This document shows positions 7,037 through 11,110 of a stretch of 11,110 nt of DNA, in pieces. The position numbers and the translations under genes were made by a program. Numbering within the stretch: position 1 is the first letter of the stretch; each line of letters begins with the position of its first letter. The DNA is from Bacteroidales bacterium. Lineage in GTDB: Bacteria; Bacteroidota; Bacteroidia; Bacteroidales; Bacteroidaceae. Under the pieces are notes generated by a model that searched no databases, was not told the DNA's origin, and was given only the letters and a program-made list of their open reading frames with translations. The stretch spans positions 1 through 11,110 of the forward strand of contig SFCY01000076.1 of assembly GCA_004558865.1 (NCBI GenBank). The letters are read 5' to 3'.

Positions 7037-8794
7037 ATGATGACTATCACCATAGACAATCATCCCGTCAATGTAGAAGCTGGAACCACCATCCTTGATG
7101 CGTGCCGGCAGACGGGAATCGACATCCCAACACTGTGCCATCTGCATTTGGAAGGCACTTGCATGGACAACCACCCGGCTTCGTGCCGACTCTGTGTGGT
7201 GGAGGTGGAAGGACGGCGCAATCTGGCGCCCTCCTGCTCCACCCTCTGCCAGGAGGGAATGAACGTAAGCACCCATTCCATGCGGGTATTGAAAGCCCGC
7301 AAGCTTGTGATGGAGTTCATCCTCTCCGACCACCCCAACGCCTGCCTCACTTGCCAGAAGTCGGGCGACTGCGAGTTGCAGCGCATGGCCCAGAAGCTGA
7401 ATGTGCGCGAGTCGCCCTTTACGGGCAGCGAGCTCTCGCCCCGCAAGCGCGAGGTGACGCCCGCCATCGTGCGCGACATGGACAAGTGCGTCTACTGCCG
7501 TCGCTGCGAGACGGTGTGCAACGAGATGCAGACCGTCGGCGCGCTGGGCGCAGTGGGGCGGGGATTCACCACCACCATCGCCCCCACTTTCGACCTTCCC
7601 CTGTCGAAGACCGAGTGCACCTACTGCGGACAGTGCGTGGCAGTTTGCCCGGTGGGTGCCCTCTCGGAGAAGGAATATCTCAACCGGCTGCTCGACGACA
7701 TCAGCAATCCCGACAAGATTGTAGTAGTCCAGACGGCACCGGCCGTGCGCGTGGCCTTGGGCGAGATGTTCGGCAAGAAGCCCGGCACGCTCGTCACTGG
7801 GAAGATGGTCACTGCTCTGCGCCAGTTGGGCGTGGACTATGTGTTCGACACCGACTTCGCCGCCGACCTGACCATCATGGAGGAGGCGGCCGAGGTGATC
7901 GACCGGTTGGGCAAGTTCCTCCACGGCGACAAGAACGTGAAGCTGCCCATCACCACTTCCTGCTGTCCTGCTTGGGTCAACTTCTATGAGCACCAGTTCC
8001 CCGACTTGCTCGACTATCCGTCCACGGCCCGCTCACCGCAGCAGATGTTCGGCGCCATAGTCAAGAACTTCTGGGCAGAGAAGCTCAACGTCCCGCGCGA
8101 GAAGTTGGTCGTGGTTTCCATCATGCCATGCATAGCCAAGAAGTTTGAATGCTCACGCCCCGAATTTTCCAAGAACGGCAACCGCGACGTGGACTACGTG
8201 CTCACCACCCGCGAATTGGGCAAGCTCATCCGCGAGTCGGGCACCAACTTCGACGCTCTTCCCGACGGTGATTTCGACCAGCCCTTGGGAGCCAGCACTG
8301 GGGCAGGCCTCATCTTTGGCACAACGGGCGGTGTGATGGAGGCGGCGCTTCGAACTGCCGCCGACTGGTATACCGGCACCAACATCGACCACATCGACTA
8401 CAAGGGCGTGCGCGGCATGGAAGGCATCAAGTCGGCAACCGTGAGAATGGGCAATGTCGACGTGCGGGTGGCTGTAGCCCACACGTTGGGCAACGCCCGC
8501 AAGCTCTTCAACGAGGTGCGCGCCGGCAAGAGTCCCTACCACATCATCGAGGTGATGGCGTGCCCAGGCGGTTGCCTTGGCGGTGGCGGCCAGCCCTTCC
8601 ACCATGGCGACATCAACATTCTCCGTCTTCGTCAGCGTGCCTTCTACGAGGGCGACCTCAAGAAGACCATCCGCAAGTCGCACCAGAACCCCTACATCCA
8701 GCAGCTCTATGAGGAGTATTTGGGCAAGCCGCTCGGCCCCTTGGCCCATCAGCTGCTCCACACCCACTACACGGACAAAACGATAAAAAGATGA
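7037..8794 (+). CDS. hydA: HydA, catalytic [FeFe] hydrogenase subunit (HydABC / group A3 type)
   Basis: This subunit reversibly reduces protons to H2 at the H-cluster. The 585 residues contain an N-terminal [2Fe-2S] ferredoxin domain (C34, C50, C53, C67), a His-ligated [4Fe-4S] site (H99, C103, C106, C112), two [4Fe-4S] clusters (C151/C154/C157/C161 and C194/C197/C200/C204), and the H-cluster domain with all three signatures: TSCCPAW (C309 for proton transfer, C310 ligand), MPCIAKKFE (C365) and EVMACPGGCLGGGGQP (C509, C513). The small-subunit-type C-terminal helix region ends near LGKPLGPLAHQLLHTHY. I chose the ATG at 7037 (a second ATG follows at 7040) because the ferredoxin fold starts there; the frame is open further upstream but that part overlaps hydB. 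There is no twin-arginine signal, so it is cytosolic. It overlaps hydC by 4 nt. Confidence 0.97.
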   Translation: MMTITIDNHPVNVEAGTTILDACRQTGIDIPTLCHLHLEGTCMDNHPASCRLCVVEVEGRRNLAPSCSTLCQEGMNVSTHSMRVLKARKLVMEFILSDHPNACLTCQKSGDCELQRMAQKLNVRESPFTGSELSPRKREVTPAIVRDMDKCVYCRRCETVCNEMQTVGALGAVGRGFTTTIAPTFDLPLSKTECTYCGQCVAVCPVGALSEKEYLNRLLDDISNPDKIVVVQTAPAVRVALGEMFGKKPGTLVTGKMVTALRQLGVDYVFDTDFAADLTIMEEAAEVIDRLGKFLHGDKNVKLPITTSCCPAWVNFYEHQFPDLLDYPSTARSPQQMFGAIVKNFWAEKLNVPREKLVVVSIMPCIAKKFECSRPEFSKNGNRDVDYVLTTRELGKLIRESGTNFDALPDGDFDQPLGASTGAGLIFGTTGGVMEAALRTAADWYTGTNIDHIDYKGVRGMEGIKSATVRMGNVDVRVAVAHTLGNARKLFNEVRAGKSPYHIIEVMACPGGCLGGGGQPFHHGDINILRLRQRAFYEGDLKKTIRKSHQNPYIQQLYEEYLGKPLGPLAHQLLHTHYTDKTIKR

Positions 8795-9285
8795 TGAACA
8801 CAGACAAGTTATCCTGCAGTGCCGTGGCCCAGATAGAGGCCATCTGCAACGAATACGACAACAAGGAGGGCGAACTCATCAACATCCTCAAGGACACACA
8901 GTCACACTTGGGCTATCTGCCCCTCCAGGCCCAAAGGCTCATCGCCAGCCATCTCCAGATTCCTGCCCAGCGGGTCTACGGCGTGGTGAGCTTCTATGCC
9001 TTCTTCTCGATGAGCCCCAAAGGCAAGTATCCCATTTCCGTGTGCTTGGGTACGGCATGCTACGTGCGCGGAGCCGAGAAGCTGCTCGATGAGTTCAAGC
9101 GCATTTTGGGCATCGAGGTGGGCGAGACCACGGCCGACGGACTGTTCTCGCTCGACTGTCTCCGCTGCGTCGGTGCATGCGGCCTGGCTCCCGTGGTGGT
9201 CATCGGCAAGAAAGTCTATGGCCGCCTGCAGCCTTCTGAGATCAGGAAGATTCTCAAGAACCTCGAAGAGGAAGAGAAGAAATAG
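8791..9285 (+). CDS. hydC: HydC, NuoE-like [2Fe-2S] subunit of the hydrogenase
   Basis: This 164-residue thioredoxin-like subunit binds one [2Fe-2S] cluster through C85, C90, C126 and C130 (C-x4-C ... C-x3-C, in CLGTACYVRGAEKLL and CVGACGLAP). The N-terminal helical part (about residues 10-60) matches the NuoE/24-kDa family, and the length is normal. It docks on HydB near the FMN and completes the HydABC trimer. The ATG overlaps the hydA stop codon (ATGA, 8791-8794); a second ATG at 8794 would give a protein one residue shorter. It is the last gene of the operon. In many HydABC loci the NuoE-like gene comes first, so the position here is a variation. Confidence 0.95.
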   Translation: MMNTDKLSCSAVAQIEAICNEYDNKEGELINILKDTQSHLGYLPLQAQRLIASHLQIPAQRVYGVVSFYAFFSMSPKGKYPISVCLGTACYVRGAEKLLDEFKRILGIEVGETTADGLFSLDCLRCVGACGLAPVVVIGKKVYGRLQPSEIRKILKNLEEEEKK

Positions 9286-9308
9286 CCTGACTTTCCCGTC
9301 TACGCAAA

Positions 9309-9349
9309 CGGCCCTGAAGCCTCCATCAGCATTGGAGACTTCAGGGCCG
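9309..9349 (+). terminator. Strong hairpin at the end of the hyd operon (probable terminator)
   Basis: An 11-bp stem CGGCCCTGAAG/CTTCAGGGCCG, one C/A mismatch and a further 4-bp CTCC/GGAG stem enclose a 9-nt loop, 24 nt after the hydC stop. It lacks a T-run after the stem (CTTCCGTG follows), so it could instead stabilise the 3' end of the mRNA. Its position between the operon and the next promoter favours termination. Confidence 0.6.
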
Positions 9350-9386
9350 CTTCCGTGTGGTTCAATGAACAAAGATTGGCTCTAAA

Positions 9387-9418
9387 TTGCGGGCATTAAT
9401 GTTTTTTTGGTAACTTTG
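9387..9418 (+). promoter_or_regulatory. Bacteroidetes-type promoter of the purine permease gene
   Basis: TAACTTTG at 9411-9418 matches the -7 consensus TAnnTTTG, and TTG at 9387-9389 lies 21 nt upstream as a -33 box. The predicted start is about 9424-9426, giving a leader of roughly 20 nt before the ATG at 9446. This placement also rules out the upstream in-frame TTG at 9407 as the start codon. Confidence 0.7.
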
Positions 9419-9445
9419 CAGCTGCATTCAAAAGAAAGCTACGAT

Positions 9446-10750
9446 ATGTATCAGTTATTAGAAAAGGTATTGGGATTTGACGCCTCCAAGATGCGGGTGC
9501 GTACAGAAATTGTGGCAGGAAGCACCACCTTCCTCACCATGAGCTACATTCTCGCCGTCAACCCCGCCATTCTCTCCACCACAGGCATGGACAAGGGCGC
9601 GTTGTTCACGGCTACGGCCTTGGCAGCAGCCATCGCCACACTGCTGCTAGCCTTCATGGCCAAGCTGCCATTCGCACAGGCTCCCAGCATGGGACTCAAC
9701 GCGTTTTTCGCCTTCACAATGTGTCAGGCCATGGGCTACACCTGGGAGCAGTCGCTGGCCATCATGCTCATTGAAGGCGTTGTGTTTATCCTCATCACCT
9801 TTTTCAACATCCGTGAGCTCATCTTGGAAAGCATACCCAAGAACATGCGGTTTGCCATTTCGGCGGGCATCGGCATGTTCATCGCCTTCATCGGACTGAA
9901 GAACGCCGACATCATCGTGGCCAAGGAGTCCACCTTCATCGGTTTGGGAGCCTTCACGCCGACCAGCATCTTGGGCATCATCGCCATTCTTGCCAGCGGA
10001 GTGATGATGGCGCGCGGTATCAAAGGAGCACTGTTCTTTGCCATCATCCTCGCCACCATCGTGGGCATTCCCATGGGAGTGACCCAGATTCCGCAAGGTT
10101 GGTTGCCGGTGGCGCTGCCCCAGAGCCTCAGCCCGGTGTTCTGCCACTTCGACTTCAACGGCTTCTTCACCATCAAGACGTTATTGGTTTTGTTCTCCCT
10201 GCTCATCGTCAACATCTTCGACACCATCGGCACCATCGTAGGCCTCTCTTACAAGACGGGCATCGTGAACAAGGACGGAACCATTCCCCATGTGAAGGAG
10301 GCCATGATGAGCGATGCCATCGGCACCACCATTGGTTCCTTGCTGGGTTCGTCCACCATCACCACCTACGTGGAGAGCGCGTCGGGCATCGCCGAGGGTG
10401 GGCGTTCGGGCATGACGGCCCTCACGGTGGGCGTGCTGTTCCTCTTCTCGCTTTTCCTCTCGCCCCTCTTCCTGCTCATTCCGAGTGCGGCCACGAGCGG
10501 CGCATTGGTCTTGGTGGGAGTGTTGATGATAGATTCAGTGAAGAAGATAGACCTCAGCGACGTGAGTGAGTCGTTCCCTGCCTTCATCACCATGATAACG
10601 ATGGTGCTGTGCTACAGCATAGCCGACGGAATCTGCCTGGGCATCCTGAGCTTTGTCATCATCAAGGGCTGCACCAACCAGTGGAGACAACTCAACGCCA
10701 CCCTCATCATTCTGAGCATCCTCTTCGTGGTGAACTTCATCTTTGGCTGA
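9446..10750 (+). CDS. NCS2-family purine permease, AzgA/PbuG-like (guanine/hypoxanthine)
   Basis: This 434-residue inner-membrane transporter very likely imports purine bases by proton symport. It is strongly hydrophobic throughout, consistent with the 14-segment NCS2 fold. Family motifs are visible: AGSTTFLTMSYILAVNP (about 24-40), APSMGLNAFF in the TM3 region (79-88), NIFDTIGTIVGL (256-267) and SSTITTYVESASGIAEGGRS (302-321). These belong to the AzgA-like branch (guanine/hypoxanthine carriers such as PbuG and GhxP), not the UraA-type uracil or XanQ-type xanthine branches. The exact substrate is inferred. The frame extends upstream to 9407, but the ATG at 9446 fits the family start (MYQLLEKVLGFD) and lies just downstream of the predicted promoter. 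It forms its own transcription unit and has no evident functional link to the hydrogenase genes. Confidence 0.93.
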   Translation: MYQLLEKVLGFDASKMRVRTEIVAGSTTFLTMSYILAVNPAILSTTGMDKGALFTATALAAAIATLLLAFMAKLPFAQAPSMGLNAFFAFTMCQAMGYTWEQSLAIMLIEGVVFILITFFNIRELILESIPKNMRFAISAGIGMFIAFIGLKNADIIVAKESTFIGLGAFTPTSILGIIAILASGVMMARGIKGALFFAIILATIVGIPMGVTQIPQGWLPVALPQSLSPVFCHFDFNGFFTIKTLLVLFSLLIVNIFDTIGTIVGLSYKTGIVNKDGTIPHVKEAMMSDAIGTTIGSLLGSSTITTYVESASGIAEGGRSGMTALTVGVLFLFSLFLSPLFLLIPSAATSGALVLVGVLMIDSVKKIDLSDVSESFPAFITMITMVLCYSIADGICLGILSFVIIKGCTNQWRQLNATLIILSILFVVNFIFG

Positions 10751-10840
10751 GGTCCAACTCCTGCCCAAACAAAACCGTTCATGGATATAGGTTCCCCACG
10801 ATGTCAACGAATGCGGAATCCATTTGGCTGGCGTTAAGTC
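10751..10840. other. Short spacer after the permease gene
   Basis: These 90 bases hold no recognisable gene, and I see no convincing terminator hairpin with a T-run. The inverted-repeat element begins immediately after. Confidence 0.5.
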
Positions 10841-10857
10841 TGGTTCTATAAATTAGG
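10841..10857 (+). repeat. Left terminal inverted repeat
   Basis: TGGTTCTATAAATTAGG is the exact reverse complement of the sequence at 11088-11104. Confidence 0.85.
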
Positions 10858-10898
10858 TCGAGTCGTATTGGCCCAGTGCCCACCTTTTCTCGCCATGG

Positions 10899-10923
10899 CA
10901 GAGTCCAAGCAAGCTTGGCTCTG
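10899..10923. repeat. Internal hairpin of the MITE-like element
   Basis: CAGAG-T-CCAAG and CTTGG-CTCTG form a 10-bp stem with a single bulged T and a CAAG loop. There is no T-run, so it is not an obvious terminator, although it would be transcribed if the permease mRNA reads through. Confidence 0.55.
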
Positions 10924-10987
10924 TTCATTTGGCTTATCGAAAAGGTTCTGCAAGATACCGGGATTCAAAACGTAAGTTGAAGAGGGA

Positions 10988-11003
10988 GTGTAGCGGGCTA
11001 CAC
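10988..11003. repeat. Short palindrome in the MITE-like element
   Basis: GTGTAGCGGGCTACAC forms a 6-bp stem (GTGTAG/CTACAC) with a CGGG loop. It may be a structural element or a protein-binding site, or simply chance. Confidence 0.5.
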
Positions 11004-11087
11004 GACCGATGAAACTTGATGTTTTGAGACCGATAGATGCAGAAGACGACCGAAACGACAACTCCACTTTATCGATTATTCTATCAG

Positions 11088-11104
11088 CCTAATTTATAGA
11101 ACCA
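11088..11104 (-). repeat. Right terminal inverted repeat
   Basis: CCTAATTTATAGAACCA is the exact reverse complement of the sequence at 10841-10857. Confidence 0.85.
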
Positions 11105-11110
11105 TCCTTT

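Larger units (their letters stand above)
10841..11104. mobile_element. MITE-like element with 17-bp terminal inverted repeats
   Basis: TGGTTCTATAAATTAGG at 10841-10857 is repeated as its exact reverse complement at 11088-11104. Allowing two mismatches, the repeat extends outward by 5 bp (AAG versus CTT at 10836-10838 and 11107-11109). The 264-bp unit encodes no convincing protein; a 73-codon frame on the - strand (10846-11067) has no recognisable motif. It contains two internal hairpins. Perfect terminal repeats on a short non-coding unit are the hallmark of a MITE or of an internally deleted insertion sequence. No target-site duplication is visible, though the window ends only 6 bases beyond the right repeat. 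I cannot name the parent IS family. Confidence 0.6.

Noticed and set aside
7102..7989. Open frame of 295 codons on the + strand within hydA
   Set aside because: Out of frame with hydA, Arg/Pro/His-rich translation typical of a frame-shifted GC-rich gene.
6872..7993. Open frame of 373 codons on the - strand opposite hydB/hydA
   Set aside because: Antisense shadow of hydA and the end of hydB without any recognisable motif.
5103..9285. Respiratory complex I genes (nuoE/F/G) instead of a hydrogenase
   Set aside because: HydA has all three H-cluster signatures, HydB has the fused thioredoxin-like and ferredoxin domains, and the maturases are adjacent; no membrane nuo genes are present.
9446..10750. 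Uracil (UraA-type) or xanthine (XanQ-type) permease
   Set aside because: The motifs APSMGLNAFF and FDTIGTIVGL with GIAEGGRSG belong to the AzgA-like guanine/hypoxanthine branch.
10846..11067. 73-codon - strand open frame inside the inverted-repeat element
   Set aside because: No recognisable domain, it ends within the left repeat, and the composition looks non-coding.
1..11110. CRISPR array, tRNA, rRNA or prophage features
   Set aside because: No regularly spaced direct repeats, no tRNA-like cloverleaf sequence and no phage genes were seen on either strand.

Overview
The window looks like a chromosomal segment of an anaerobic Bacteroidetes bacterium, most likely Prevotella or a close relative. 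Two upstream regions match the Bacteroidetes promoter pattern (a -33 TTTG/TTG box and a -7 TAnnTTTG box about 20 nt apart). Shine-Dalgarno sequences are weak or absent, and the AraC and permease proteins resemble Bacteroidetes versions. Genus assignment is inference. All recognisable genes lie on the + strand.

Layout. 2-685: 3' part of an AraC-family regulator, truncated by the window edge, followed by a good intrinsic terminator at 707-737. 741-1157: no intact gene; it holds a frame-disrupted remnant resembling an IS4-type transposase. 1158-1189: a strong promoter candidate. 1276-9285: an [FeFe]-hydrogenase operon in the order hydE-hydG-hydF-hydB-hydA-hydC, closed by a strong hairpin at 9309-9349. 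9387-9418: a second Bacteroidetes-type promoter, driving a purine permease of the NCS2/AzgA type at 9446-10750. 10841-11104: a non-coding, MITE-like element with perfect 17-bp terminal inverted repeats.

How the genes work together. HydE, HydG and HydF are the three maturases that build the diiron subcluster (CO, CN-, azadithiolate) and load it into HydA. HydA (H-cluster plus relay clusters), HydB (NuoF-like flavoprotein with extra ferredoxin domains) and HydC (NuoE-like) form a trimeric NAD(H)- and probably ferredoxin-linked hydrogenase of the HydABC/group A3 type. Such enzymes couple NADH and reduced ferredoxin oxidation to H2 evolution, or run in reverse. All catalytic and cluster-binding cysteines I could check are present, so the enzyme should be active. 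The operon therefore carries both the enzyme and its dedicated maturases, consistent with a fermenter that disposes of reductant as H2.

Novelty. I do not see a previously undescribed system. The main content is a well-formed example of a known one. The less ordinary points are the E-G-F-B-A-C gene order, a Cys/His cluster in HydB that may be a metal-binding hinge, the degraded transposase upstream of the operon, and the short inverted-repeat element at the right end.
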